Assembly: GCA_000996695.1 (NCBI GenBank)
Contig: LCAT01000017.1
Coordinates: forward strand, 1-41,927
Direction: 5' to 3'
Length of the DNA stretch: 41,927 bases
Source of the DNA: a candidate division TM6 bacterium GW2011_GWE2_41_16
Lineage (GTDB): Bacteria; Babelota; Babeliae; Babelales; Babelaceae
In this document: one piece after another, positions 8,381-17,134 of the stretch
Layout: every line of letters starts with the position of its first letter
Numbering within the stretch: the stretch's first letter is position 1
Program-made: the position numbers and the translations under genes
Notes under the pieces: generated by a model
What the model was told of the DNA's origin: nothing
Database searches by the model: none
The model's input: the letters and a program-made list of their open reading frames with translations, nothing else

Positions 8381-11252
8381 TTTTTTCTACCTCTCCAGAG
8401 CGTCTGACGATGTCTTTAAGCGTAAGGGCCCGTTCTATATCTTCCTGAGAAACATCTGGAACTGCCCGCGTCCCATTAGTAAGATAATGCCCACGTTCCT
8501 GTTTGAATATGTCCATTTGATCAAATTTATCTTTATCTTCACCAAAAAACCATCTATTGATCGGATCGCGCAACAGGTATGGCTCTTGGTATTCTTTTAC
8601 CAATTCTTTAATATCCTCAATTTTGCGATCACTAAAGTTATTTGCGTACGACGGATCATGTACCGGAATAATCTCAGGGGTCACAAGAATCAATAAGCTG
8701 CGTTGAGTTTTTTCTTTATTTTTGTTTTTAAAGAGCCAACCAAGCACTGGTATTTTACCGAGCACGGGCACCTCTGACTGGCTGTCGGTAATATTTTCAC
8801 GCATTAATCCACCCAATGCGAGTGTATCGTTATTTTTTACAATAACTGATGATTGAACCACACGCTCAATACGGTTACCAGAATCTGCCACGGACGATGT
8901 AAAATTAGAAAACTCAACACGAATATCGAGGGTAACAAACCCCTCGTAACTAATTTGTGGGGTAATATTAACTTTTATATTTGCAGACAAATCATCAAAA
9001 GTATCTTGCGCATTAGCCTGGCCAGAATTAATTCTTCCAACAATCACCCGGCGAGTTTCACCAACTACAATCGACGCAGGATAACGCTGTGTAACCACCA
9101 AAAATGGATTGGCTATCGTTGTTGCATGCGTATAGGTTTGCAGAGCTTGTAGTAATCCCCACACGCCAAACGCATCACAACCAAGCGTCATCAACGTTGA
9201 TCCAGGACTGCTTATAGTACTTGCAATATTAATCAAACTACCAAGCAACCTATTTGCACCACCCGTATTTGTACCTGTGTCAGTTTGTGGATATGGATAC
9301 TCAACAATCGGACTGCCATTAAGACCTGATGTTTGATAGTTTATAAATTTGCCTAAAATGCTGCTTGCAGCTTTTTTGTTACGCAACTGCACACCTAATT
9401 TTTTTGCCTCATCAACATCAACATTGAGAATAAACACCTTGAGCGCAATTTGAGGTTGTTCAATATCGATCTGATCGATAGTTTCTTTAAGCTTAAGATA
9501 ATCCTCGTACGATGAAGTAATAACTAAGCGATTTCCTGCAGGTTCAGGAACAATAGAAGGACGTCTAAAAAACTGTTCGCCATTACGTACACCACCAACT
9601 TTTGCAGCATCGGAGTTCTCCTGGAACCTCACCACTTCCATCAAAATTTTTGCAACAGCGTTTGCATCGGTGTATTTAAGGGTGTACACGTTAACCGGAG
9701 TAAATGGCAACGTAATTTTTTTATCCACAACCTGTCTTATAAAATCCTCTATACGTTTAAGCGCCTGGCTCGGCCCAAGCAAAATCAAACTATTGGTTCG
9801 CGGCTCAGCGATAACACGTGCTGCATCACTAAAATAGGACACGGTCGAAAGTTTGCGCGGCCCAAGCAACCTATCAGCCAAGTTTTGCGGATTTTGCGAT
9901 TGCGCAATATCTTGATACAGTTTCGCAACCGTACCTGCATCAGCATGGTATAACTTAACGATCCATAACGCCTCGGGCATGCTGCCTTTGTCGAGCTCAC
10001 GAATAATGGTAAGCAGATGGGCAATCGAACGTGCTTTGTCGGTTATGATCAACGCACGAATATCGTTCACCGTTATGGTAGGTCCTGCAATCGGTGATTT
10101 TAAACTCTCAACCGTTTTTAAAATGGTGTTTAAATCAGCATTTTCTACAAAATACACGTACCTCACTAACGTATCGTTATCCGGCAGCAGCGATACATCG
10201 GTATTAAAGAATGTCGGCAGCGGATTACGTGTTGCCGTTTTTGGTGATTGAAGATTGGTTGTCGTAATTCGATACGTACGCTCAACAGCGGTCGGCACAA
10301 TAGCCAAACCTGCAATATCAAGAAACGTCACAAAAAGGTCCCAGGCCTGTTTTTTCGGCAAAGATTTGTTACTGGTAAAGGTAATCTTTGAACCCATCAC
10401 CCCTTCACCCTTAGCAAGCGGTTGGATCGCGTCATCGGTAATAAACTTTAGATCAAGTTGCTCTTCCATGTACGAAATAAACTTAGAGAGCTCCATGTTC
10501 TCGAATGCTATATCGATCGTTTTATCCGCATTACCATACTGCCAAGGCTCTAAAAACGTTTTACTAATAACGTCTTCGCCTTCTTCGAGCTGGCCGATAA
10601 ACTTTTTTTCAACTGCATTTTTAAACAAAAGCTCTTTGTGCTGCTCTTTAAGCTCCTGGGCCTTGACATCGCCAATTTCACGCACAATCGAACCAAGACT
10701 TTGTTGGCTCAACTCAGCAAATTTATCAGTGCGTCTTGCCATAGCCTTTTTTGCAAGTTCGGCGACCTCATCCTTAGAGTCCCCATCATCAGTCGATTTT
10801 TTTGCAGCCTTTTTATCGGTGCCTGCTGCAGCGGGTAGTTGTATTTTAACCACGTCCAACTGCTTGTCCCCCGGTTTTGAGTCACCAGAAGCAGACGGCT
10901 GCGACACACTGGATGAAACGCCTGGCGCAGTAGAAGTGTTTTGAGGTTGCCCTTGATCTGTTTGAGGAGTTGCTGATGAACCATTAGCTAATACGGTTTG
11001 AGCCACAGGTGACTGCGTAACCGATGCCTGCACCGCACTTCCGAATTGAGATATCGTTGAATTAGGTTGACCTGACTGAGTTGCTGCTTCTTGAGGTTTT
11101 TCTGATGAACCACTTTTATCGTGTGCCATCTGTGTCAAGGTCATATTTTCAGATGAACCAGGTACTTTTGGTGCATCTTGCGCACAGATCGCGCACCCCA
11201 GCATCACACACGAGAGTAAAAAAAAGATTTGTCTATTCATAGCGTTTCTCAC
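8367..11252 (-). CDS. gspD: Main secretin GspD/PilQ
   Basis: Up to 961 residues from a GTG at 11252 that overlaps the upstream stop by 4 bp; an ATG four codons in (11240) is an equally good start and gives MNRQIFFLLSCVMLG as signal peptide. A long Ser/Gln/Lys-rich, low-complexity region follows (about residues 25-180). Next come N0 (IDIAFENMELSKFISYMEEQL, about 245) and several N domains (VYFVENADLNTILKTV, WIVKLYHADAGTVAKLY, VYTLKYTDANAVAKILMEV). The secretin domain ends with S-E-V-P-V-L-G-K-I-P-V-L-G-W-L-F, highly characteristic. It forms the outer-membrane gate. The extended disordered N-terminal segment is unusual for GspD. Confidence 0.93.
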   Translation of the reverse strand: MRNAMNRQIFFLLSCVMLGCAICAQDAPKVPGSSENMTLTQMAHDKSGSSEKPQEAATQSGQPNSTISQFGSAVQASVTQSPVAQTVLANGSSATPQTDQGQPQNTSTAPGVSSSVSQPSASGDSKPGDKQLDVVKIQLPAAAGTDKKAAKKSTDDGDSKDEVAELAKKAMARRTDKFAELSQQSLGSIVREIGDVKAQELKEQHKELLFKNAVEKKFIGQLEEGEDVISKTFLEPWQYGNADKTIDIAFENMELSKFISYMEEQLDLKFITDDAIQPLAKGEGVMGSKITFTSNKSLPKKQAWDLFVTFLDIAGLAIVPTAVERTYRITTTNLQSPKTATRNPLPTFFNTDVSLLPDNDTLVRYVYFVENADLNTILKTVESLKSPIAGPTITVNDIRALIITDKARSIAHLLTIIRELDKGSMPEALWIVKLYHADAGTVAKLYQDIAQSQNPQNLADRLLGPRKLSTVSYFSDAARVIAEPRTNSLILLGPSQALKRIEDFIRQVVDKKITLPFTPVNVYTLKYTDANAVAKILMEVVRFQENSDAAKVGGVRNGEQFFRRPSIVPEPAGNRLVITSSYEDYLKLKETIDQIDIEQPQIALKVFILNVDVDEAKKLGVQLRNKKAASSILGKFINYQTSGLNGSPIVEYPYPQTDTGTNTGGANRLLGSLINIASTISSPGSTLMTLGCDAFGVWGLLQALQTYTHATTIANPFLVVTQRYPASIVVGETRRVIVGRINSGQANAQDTFDDLSANIKVNITPQISYEGFVTLDIRVEFSNFTSSVADSGNRIERVVQSSVIVKNNDTLALGGLMRENITDSQSEVPVLGKIPVLGWLFKNKNKEKTQRSLLILVTPEIIPVHDPSYANNFSDRKIEDIKELVKEYQEPYLLRDPINRWFFGEDKDKFDQMDIFKQERGHYLTNGTRAVPDVSQEDIERALTLKDIVRRSGEVEKNEAN

Positions 11253-12409
11253 GGATTAGATATTGGTTGTCGACTAAAAATTTGATCACGACCGCCGTGG
11301 TTAAGCATTGCATCTTTCAATTCCGCCTTGGTTGCCTTGAGCGCACCTTTTTGACGTGTAAGTTCTGCTCCAAGATTTTGCGCAGTCGATTTGAGCATAC
11401 CATCGTTTTGGGAAGGCTCAGAAACTACTGCTCCAATACCTTTTTGAGCGAACACCGCTCGTGGCGAATCCGTATCGGTTTCATTTTTAAACTTGGTAAT
11501 GGTGAAAGCTGTCGTAAACATAGCGTCACCACGTTTAAATTTTACGTCAAACGACGAGTCTAAGTCCTTTTTGATCACGGTGTTATACGCAGCAACACGA
11601 TCACGAGTGGTATTAACGGCTACACCGGCAACATGCGTAACAATATCCCCTGGTTCAAAACCAAAGGCTTCGACTAATGCCGTGTCACCTTGCGATCCGA
11701 TATAGCAGCCTATGCTCTTACCACGATCAAATGCGGTAGTTAAATCAAAGAGCGAAACCATGTTTGCAAGAGACTTAATGCGTCCACTAAATGCTGAACT
11801 ATCCACGTGATATGCATGTTCATCAACTTTTTGAATAACTGAACCCCATACTTTATTTTGAATAAGATATGGATCTTTTTTAAGGCGATTTGCTGAAATA
11901 AATATCGTTTCTTGCTGACCATTCGAGCGAATGACCATAACTTTATCGCGATCTATCTTGATGATATGCGCATCTTCGATAAGGCCTCCTGCCTTATACA
12001 GCCGTTCTTCGCGTGTTGCATTGTTCGAAAATATTGCATACGAGTCGGTTTCATCATTATCTAAAATGATGCCCTTGAGCGTTACGTTAAGCGGTTGCAA
12101 AAACTCAGGCTGTGGCATTACCGGTCTTGACACTGGCCGCGGCTGAGGCGGCTGAGGAATTGGGACCAAAGGACCTTTACGCTCCGCAATTGATGGCGCA
12201 ACCATCCGTTGATACGTGTCAAAAAGATCACTTTCATAAATGCGAGGAATCACAGGAACCGAAACACTTTGTGTTACAGGTAACGGTTTTTGATTGGTAA
12301 GAAGCGCTACTGTTTTTATCACCAGAGAAGGTGAAAATGCGACAAAAAGAAAAACACAAAAACATACCGCGAGAAGCACAGAATTTAAAATCCAGAGTGG
12401 GCTTTTCAT
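11249..12409 (-). CDS. gspC: GspC-like inner-membrane protein with HR and PDZ-like domains
   Basis: This 386-residue protein has one N-terminal transmembrane helix (about residues 6-30), then a Pro-rich linker (PIPQPPQPRPVSRPVMPQP). A homology-region domain at about 105-165 (LKGIILDNDETDSYAIFSN) is followed by a PDZ-like domain at about 225-300 (GDTALVEAFGFEPGDIVTHVAGVAV). This order is that of GspC, which bridges the inner-membrane platform and the N0 domain of the secretin; the secretin gene follows directly with a 4 bp overlap. The C-terminal ~80 residues are charged and without a recognised domain. A clear ribosome binding site (AAGGACGTTAC) precedes the ATG. The 190 bp upstream holds the promoter-like repeat D1. 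Confidence 0.82.
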   Translation of the reverse strand: MKSPLWILNSVLLAVCFCVFLFVAFSPSLVIKTVALLTNQKPLPVTQSVSVPVIPRIYESDLFDTYQRMVAPSIAERKGPLVPIPQPPQPRPVSRPVMPQPEFLQPLNVTLKGIILDNDETDSYAIFSNNATREERLYKAGGLIEDAHIIKIDRDKVMVIRSNGQQETIFISANRLKKDPYLIQNKVWGSVIQKVDEHAYHVDSSAFSGRIKSLANMVSLFDLTTAFDRGKSIGCYIGSQGDTALVEAFGFEPGDIVTHVAGVAVNTTRDRVAAYNTVIKKDLDSSFDVKFKRGDAMFTTAFTITKFKNETDTDSPRAVFAQKGIGAVVSEPSQNDGMLKSTAQNLGAELTRQKGALKATKAELKDAMLNHGGRDQIFSRQPISNP

Positions 12410-12486
12410 GTAACGTCCTTCATGATCCTTTTTTTATGCCAAGACGGGCTGCATAAATACTTGCGACTCAACGCCCTTTTGTCAAG

Positions 12487-12530
12487 TTATAGCAGACTCC
12501 ATGGTGTGTTTAAAAAATCACACTATTTTT
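12487..12530 (-). promoter_or_regulatory. Promoter-like repeat D1 upstream of the secretion cluster
   Basis: Read on the minus strand this has AATAGTGTG, an A/T core, CACACCATGG and then GCTATAAC, a good -10-like hexamer (TATAAC, 12486-12491), 77 bp before the GspC-like start. A related 44 bp sequence lies upstream of rsmE (34037-34080). The dyad arms change together (GTGTG/CACAC here, GTGCG/CGCAC there). No consensus -35 is evident. A regulated promoter or operator is the simplest reading. Confidence 0.5.
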
Positions 12531-12599
12531 GTATGCACAGATAAAATCAATCGTTTGTATAACGAATACGCACTATGTATACAGACGACAGATTGCGCC

Positions 12600-13370
12600 T
12601 TACTTCTCCCGCCGTGCTTTTGCTACCGTTTCGCTCTCCATTGGACCGGTAGGCAACCCACGAATAAACTGATACACATACGGGTTATCCGATTCCCAAA
12701 TAGTTTTTGCACTGCCGTAATATACAATTCTACCGCCATACAGTAAAGCAACATTATCCGCATATTTAAAAATTTCAACATCATGCGAAATAACAACGGA
12801 AGTTATATTAAGACGCTTTTGCATATCAAACATCAACTCGTGGATAATACGCGTCGTAATAGGGTCAAGCCCTGTTGTAGGCTCGTCATATAACACAATC
12901 GATGGATTTGCTACAAGCGTGCGTGCAAGTCCCACACGTTTTTTCATCCCGCCCGAAAGTTCAGAAGGATTTTTGTATAAAATATCCTCGCCCAAGTTCA
13001 CGAGCTTAAGTTTTTCTTTGACGATGCGCAAAATTTCTTTTTCAGAAACATTGTGCTCAGAGAGGGTCAAGCCAATATTTTCGAATACCGTTAATGAGTC
13101 AAGCAAGGCTGCAAACTGAAACACATATCCACATTTTTTATAAATTTCTTCAAGACCTTTATAATTGAGCTTGGTAATATCGATTCCATCGATAATCACT
13201 TTGCCCGAGGTCGGTTTAATAAGACCAATAATTTGTTTAAGAAAAACTGATTTACCTTCGCCCGAACGCCCAATAATACAGGTCATTTGTCCCGAAGGTA
13301 TGGTCAGATCAACTCCACGAGTAACCCACTTATCTCCGAACCGCTTACGCAAATCTACAATCTCTATCAT
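12600..13370 (-). CDS. mlaF: MlaF-like ABC transporter ATPase
   Basis: This 256-residue ABC ATPase has Walker A GRSGEGKS (about 34-41), Q-loop VFQFAALLDSLTV, signature LSGGM, Walker B IVLYDEPTTGLDP and the switch histidine in VISHD. The Q-loop region and the S-G-E-G-K-S loop match the MlaF/Ttg2A group, which powers phospholipid or sterol-type lipid transport between membranes. It follows mlaE by 13 bp. No MlaD-like MCE protein is next to it; the downstream gene belongs to the secretion cluster. The Mla substrate-binding component must be elsewhere or absent. Confidence 0.92.
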   Translation of the reverse strand: MIEIVDLRKRFGDKWVTRGVDLTIPSGQMTCIIGRSGEGKSVFLKQIIGLIKPTSGKVIIDGIDITKLNYKGLEEIYKKCGYVFQFAALLDSLTVFENIGLTLSEHNVSEKEILRIVKEKLKLVNLGEDILYKNPSELSGGMKKRVGLARTLVANPSIVLYDEPTTGLDPITTRIIHELMFDMQKRLNITSVVISHDVEIFKYADNVALLYGGRIVYYGSAKTIWESDNPYVYQFIRGLPTGPMESETVAKARREK

Positions 13371-13383
13371 GGCGATCCCCGTT

Positions 13384-14181
13384 TTAAAATAAGAGTGTAG
13401 TTAAGAAATAATCGGAAACCACGATAAGAATCGATGCCATAACCACACTTTGAGTCGTGGATTCTCCGACGCCTTGCGCACCACCACGTGTTTTATAGCC
13501 ATTATACGTACTGATCCAGGCAAGAATAAGACCAAACACTGCAGCTTTTGTAAGACCACCGGTTATATCCGACATCACCACATACGGCTGAATCATCGAT
13601 ATATATGAATCGGAATTCATACTAAGTCCGTATACACAATACATATAACCACCGATGATACCGCATAGCATGGAAAAAATAGTGATTAATGGAAAAATAA
13701 ACACACTTGCCACAATCCGCGGAGTAACAATGTATTGAAAGGGATCGACACGAAGGGTTCTGAGAGCATCAATTTGTTCGGATATTTGCATGGAGCCAAT
13801 CTCAGCCGCAATGGACGACCCCGCACGACCGACAACAATCAGGCCGGTTAATACAGGTCCAAGCTCTCGAATCATGCCAAGAGTTACGATCGTACCAATA
13901 AAATCTATGGCACCAACCCGGCTAAACCCTATATAACTTTGCGCCGCCAAAACAAGCCCGGTACAAAATCCGGTGAGCATGACGATAGGGAGCGAGTCAA
14001 CACCAATCTTTTTCATTTGATCGATCGTTTGGCGAACATTAAGACGCTTGGTAAAAGCAATTACTATCGCCTGAACCAAAAACAAAAGAGACTCGCCCAA
14101 AAGGGCGAGTATGTTAATAAATTTATCACCGATATAATCGACAAACCTGAGGAAAGATTGCGAAAGAGCATATCCGATCAT
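13384..14181 (-). CDS. mlaE: MlaE-like ABC transporter permease
   Basis: About 265 residues from the ATG at 14181, which has GGAGG at ideal spacing; the longer open frame up to 14301 would run through secG and is discarded. About five or six hydrophobic segments and the hallmark conserved core of MlaE permeases (GLVLAAQSYIGFSRVGA, IRELGPVLTGLIVVGRAGSSIAAEIGSM, EQIDALRTLRVDPFQYIVTPR) are present. Together with mlaF it forms the inner-membrane part of a lipid transporter that maintains outer-membrane lipid asymmetry in known systems. The gene lies 22 bp after secG. Its early coding region contains a terminator-like hairpin (14091-14110). Confidence 0.93.
   Translation of the reverse strand: MIGYALSQSFLRFVDYIGDKFINILALLGESLLFLVQAIVIAFTKRLNVRQTIDQMKKIGVDSLPIVMLTGFCTGLVLAAQSYIGFSRVGAIDFIGTIVTLGMIRELGPVLTGLIVVGRAGSSIAAEIGSMQISEQIDALRTLRVDPFQYIVTPRIVASVFIFPLITIFSMLCGIIGGYMYCVYGLSMNSDSYISMIQPYVVMSDITGGLTKAAVFGLILAWISTYNGYKTRGGAQGVGESTTQSVVMASILIVVSDYFLTTLLF
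14091..14110 (-). other. Terminator-like hairpin inside mlaE
   Basis: ACTCGCCC (14091-14098) and GGGCGAGT (14103-14110) pair perfectly around a 4-base loop. In the sense (minus) direction the stem is followed by CTCTTTTGTTTTTGG. It lies about 70-90 bases after the mlaE start, encoding part of L-A-L-L-G-E-S-L-L-F-L. It looks like an intrinsic terminator although it lies within coding sequence. Confidence 0.4.
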
Positions 14182-14203
14182 CGCGCCTCCAACCTCGTTA
14201 AAA

Positions 14204-14584
14204 TTACGCAGGTGTCTGAGTTGATTCGGTTGGTTGTGACACGGGAGCTTCTTGTGGAGCTTGATTTTGCTCAACAGGTTGCGCAGCTGCTGGTGCTTCA
14301 ACTGGCACAGAAGCCGGTTGACTGGTTGTTGTTACATACCGCGAAGTTTGCTCGAGGTTTGTACGAACAAGAGCTGCGCCAATCGAAAGAGCTAACCAAC
14401 AAGCAGCCAAAATCCAGGTCGCTTTTTGTAAAAAGTCCTGACCGCTTGAGCCACCAAAAAGCATTTGAGAACCGCCGCCCATGGACCCAAGACCCATGCT
14501 GCCCTTGCTTTTTTGAATCAAAATTAAAAGAATAAGCAAAAGCGAAATGATAATAAAAAGTGTAACGAGCAATTGGTATAACAT
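14204..14584 (-). CDS. secG: SecG preprotein translocase subunit
   Basis: This 126-residue protein has the SecG pattern: a first transmembrane helix (residues 3-22), the conserved cytoplasmic loop IQKSKGSMGLGSMGGGSQMLFGGSSGQDFL, and a second helix (about 55-73). SecG assists SecA-driven translocation through SecYEG. The tail after residue ~80 is an extra Pro/Ala/Gln/Thr-rich extension not needed for function. GGAGTAAGGC precedes the ATG. It heads a short operon with mlaE and mlaF (gaps 22 and 13 bp). Confidence 0.93.
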   Translation of the reverse strand: MLYQLLVTLFIIISLLLILLILIQKSKGSMGLGSMGGGSQMLFGGSSGQDFLQKATWILAACWLALSIGAALVRTNLEQTSRYVTTTSQPASVPVEAPAAAQPVEQNQAPQEAPVSQPTESTQTPA

Positions 14585-14636
14585 GCCTTACTCCATAATA
14601 GTCAAAAAAAAGTATTTCAATGCAGTATAACAAAAT

Positions 14637-14700
14637 CCAAAAAATACACTCTCACATGTCGATTTGAAAATGCAATCAACGACCAAAAATTTTATCGCGA
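14637..14700. repeat. Short intergenic repeat E1
   Basis: AAAAAATACACTCTCACA, then TGAAAATGC, an A/T-rich step, and ACCAAA are shared in the same order with 40265-40320. It lies just upstream of secG, so it may contain upstream promoter sequence. A TATACT hexamer occurs slightly closer to secG but without a good -35. Confidence 0.5.
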
Positions 14701-14736
14701 GTGCCATATCGAGCATACAGAGCCTATCGTTTTTTG

Positions 14737-16173
14737 CTACTCATGAACTGATAAAATTTTTTCTTTAAGTTCTTGTTTTTTACTAAAGCGCACGATATAC
14801 AGACCGTAAACAAATCCCATGAGCGCGTCTGCCAAATAAAAGGACGTATAAATCATTACGAACTGAAATAATGCACTTGATAGGGGCAGCTTAGACACGC
14901 CAAACGAATATGGCAAAAAGAACAATCCGCATACTAAAGCACGCACAATCATGACCGTTTGCACTTTTGATGCACCACGCAATGCTGCCGCCAAAATAAG
15001 CTGCAACACATCGAAAAATACAAACAAACTGATAAAAGGGAACACGGTTGCCGCAAAATTTACAAACACATGCTTTGGATCAAATAAGCCAATAAAGAAA
15101 TGCGATGCACACGAAAAAATTGCCAAAATGCTCATGACCATAACGATCGCAAGCAAAAGCACTTTTTTAATACTATTTTTTATACCGACCCAATCGTTGA
15201 TCCCGTAGTGGTTACTTACCAAAAAGGTAATAACCTGCGCACATGCCATAGCGGGCACAAACGCGAATTGTTCTAGATCTTTAATTGCAGTAAACGATGC
15301 AATGGCAATTTTACCCATCGGTGTAATCAAAAGAACTAGCCATATTTTTGCATATGCCAACACCGCTTTATCAACAACTACCGGAGCGCTGAGCCATAAA
15401 ATGCGCAAAGACAAGCCACCAGTAAATTTTGATAAAAATTTAATATTGTAGGCTTTAAGCGATGGGTGCACAATAACATAGAGAAACACACCCAGAGCCA
15501 TACATCCATACTGAATAGCTGATGCCCACGCAGAACCGATTAAACCAAACGCCGGAATACTGCCAAATCCAAAAATGAGCAGATAATCAAAAAGTATAAA
15601 AATGCCTGCGCCCATCACATAAAAAGACATGGGCGTTCGCGTATTTTTTATTCCGCGCAAAAATCCGATGAGCGATGCAAAGATACATTGAAAAAATATA
15701 CCCACAACCCGCACACGCAAGTACTGTGTACCTGCAAGAGCAATTTTCGGTGAAACACCATAAAAAGCGTACAGTGACGATGCCCCCAAAAATATAAAAC
15801 TCGAAAAGCATATACCGATAACAAGAGCAACCCACAGCGATGTCACACAGACGCGGCCGGCATTCGCATACTCTTTGCGACCATTATAAAAGCCGACCAT
15901 GATCACGGTACCAACCGACAAACCTTCAATGATTTTGCTCACCAGAAGCATAAACGTTGACCCCAGTCCTTGGGCAGCATATAACGATGTTGATCTCAAG
16001 TTTGCAACAAAAAAAGCGTCGATGATGGTTAAAATTGAGGACAAAATAAGCGCGCTTACCATCTCTGGTAGCACGTACTTCATAATCGTTGTGTAGCTCT
16101 CTCCATGCTTGGTATCTCGCACACTTGCGACATATCGCTTAAAAAACGCTCCAACCATGATCATTGACCTCAT
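14737..16173 (-). CDS. MATE-family multidrug/toxin exporter
   Basis: This 478-residue polytopic protein has about 12 hydrophobic segments in two homologous halves, as in MATE exporters (cation-coupled antiporters). Typical features are the N-half start YVLPEMVSALILSSILTIIDAFFVANL (shown here split: helix 1 followed by D-A-F-F-V-A-N) and the repeated G-x-x-R-G-x-K-N-T-R-T-P / L-R-G-A-S-K-V-Q loops after helices 5 and 11. The first ATG lacks a ribosome binding site, and an ATG at 16158 preceded by GAGG may be the true start. Upstream lies repeat copy B1. The transported substrate cannot be inferred. Confidence 0.88.
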   Translation of the reverse strand: MRSMIMVGAFFKRYVASVRDTKHGESYTTIMKYVLPEMVSALILSSILTIIDAFFVANLRSTSLYAAQGLGSTFMLLVSKIIEGLSVGTVIMVGFYNGRKEYANAGRVCVTSLWVALVIGICFSSFIFLGASSLYAFYGVSPKIALAGTQYLRVRVVGIFFQCIFASLIGFLRGIKNTRTPMSFYVMGAGIFILFDYLLIFGFGSIPAFGLIGSAWASAIQYGCMALGVFLYVIVHPSLKAYNIKFLSKFTGGLSLRILWLSAPVVVDKAVLAYAKIWLVLLITPMGKIAIASFTAIKDLEQFAFVPAMACAQVITFLVSNHYGINDWVGIKNSIKKVLLLAIVMVMSILAIFSCASHFFIGLFDPKHVFVNFAATVFPFISLFVFFDVLQLILAAALRGASKVQTVMIVRALVCGLFFLPYSFGVSKLPLSSALFQFVMIYTSFYLADALMGFVYGLYIVRFSKKQELKEKILSVHE

Positions 16174-16190
16174 ACTTATTCGACTACTAA

Positions 16191-16289
16191 TGTATTATGT
16201 CACCAGGTCCAGCCGTCGCCAGAGGCTATGGCTGGCAGGCAAGGGTTTCTTATGCCATCAGGTCAAGCCTTCGGCCCAAACAACACGTA
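16191..16289. repeat. 99 bp perfect repeat, copy B1
   Basis: Identical base for base to 24794-24892, about 8.6 kb away, in the same orientation. It contains CAGCCGTCGCC...GGCTATGGCTG and the phrase CAAGCCTTCGGCCCAAACAA, also found in diverged form at 25852. The remaining bases to the rsmG stop end in CCTTATTA, the same TAATAAGG edge that bounds the A elements. It occupies the gap between the MATE gene and rsmG. Confidence 0.9.
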
Positions 16290-16307
16290 TTTTAGACTCT
16301 GGCCTTA

Positions 16308-16937
16308 TTATTTTTCGCCAAGAAATACCAGTTTATGCGTTCTTGAGCCAACTGAATAGACGCACGCCTCAACAAGTGTATGTTCTGGCATCCCATCATT
16401 TGTCCAGTCTTTAGAAGCCCAATAAACAAGCTTCGCCTGCCGATACGCAGACGACGGCCTAAACATACGCATCAACTCATCAGGCGCAAGCGACGCGCGA
16501 GCTACAACATAGTCTGACTGGTACGATGTTTTGCGCAAAAAGTTACGCCAGTCATACCGATTTACGATCACGTTATCCATGCCAAGCTTGATCGCCATAT
16601 CTTCCAAAAAGTCCGCCTTTTTATTGTTCACCTCTACAGCAACGATATGTAAGTGCGGATATTTAATTTTCAAAGGAAACGATGGGAACCCCCCACCACT
16701 GCCTACATCGACAATCAAATTCGCCTCAGACAGATCACGGCAGCGGCCCAAGGCAAGCGAATCACTAAAATGGTAGGCGAGCACGCTCTTGAGCTGCGTG
16801 ATAGCCGTGATATTAAACAACTCGTTCTGACGCACCAGCTCGTGATAGTACAGTTTAAAAGCATCAAGCTGCGCATCAGTCAGCTCGTGCATATCGGCAA
16901 ACGCTTGCCAAAGCTCGAAAGATTCTTGATGTTCCAT
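16308..16937 (-). CDS. rsmG: RsmG, 16S rRNA 7-methylguanosine methyltransferase
   Basis: This 209-residue SAM-dependent methyltransferase has the RsmG/GidB SAM-binding motif IVDVGSGGGFPSFPLKI (about residues 72-88), then VAVEVNNKKADFLEDM and DYVVARASLAPDELM. RsmG methylates G527 of 16S rRNA (E. coli numbering), influencing streptomycin sensitivity. The N-terminal F-N-I-T-A-I-T motif is present. Length is normal. AGGGGGT precedes the ATG. Double stop codon TAATAA coincides with the edge of the downstream repeat region, as seen also at radA and trmH. Repeat C1 sits immediately upstream. Confidence 0.94.
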   Translation of the reverse strand: MEHQESFELWQAFADMHELTDAQLDAFKLYYHELVRQNELFNITAITQLKSVLAYHFSDSLALGRCRDLSEANLIVDVGSGGGFPSFPLKIKYPHLHIVAVEVNNKKADFLEDMAIKLGMDNVIVNRYDWRNFLRKTSYQSDYVVARASLAPDELMRMFRPSSAYRQAKLVYWASKDWTNDGMPEHTLVEACVYSVGSRTHKLVFLGEK

Positions 16938-16958
16938 GAATAATACCCCCTGAAATAT

Positions 16959-17064
16959 ATGGCTTTCGCCATTATGGCCCGCTCAAACGTACGCATTGTT
17001 TATGTGATTAAATCACACTATTCATGGTCACGAATGCGCATAGCTTAAATGGACCTCGCTATAA
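16959..17064. repeat. Intergenic repeat C1 with TGTGATT dyad
   Basis: This matches the reverse complement of 37002-37108 over about 105 bp. It starts with GGCTTTCGCC, contains the dyad TGTGATTAAATCACA (17003-17017), then TTCATGGTCACGAATG, and ends with GCTATAA. It lies between the rsmG ribosome binding site and the 3' end of the proline-rich protein gene. The dyad plus GCTATAA arrangement resembles the D elements with about 30 bp inserted. Confidence 0.8.
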
Positions 17065-17134
17065 GACATTTTTTACAAACGATTTCATGATACCAGGGGC
17101 ATACAACAATGAGCAATTGTGGCATAAAAATTCG

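Noticed and set aside
13384-14301. Longer mlaE reading frame from 14301
   Set aside because: The extra 40 codons overlap secG and the ATG at 14181 has a GGAGG site at proper spacing.
16191-16289. Possibility that the 99 bp repeat is an insertion sequence end
   Set aside because: No transposase frame, no matching inverted partner nearby and no evident target duplication; kept only as a repeat.
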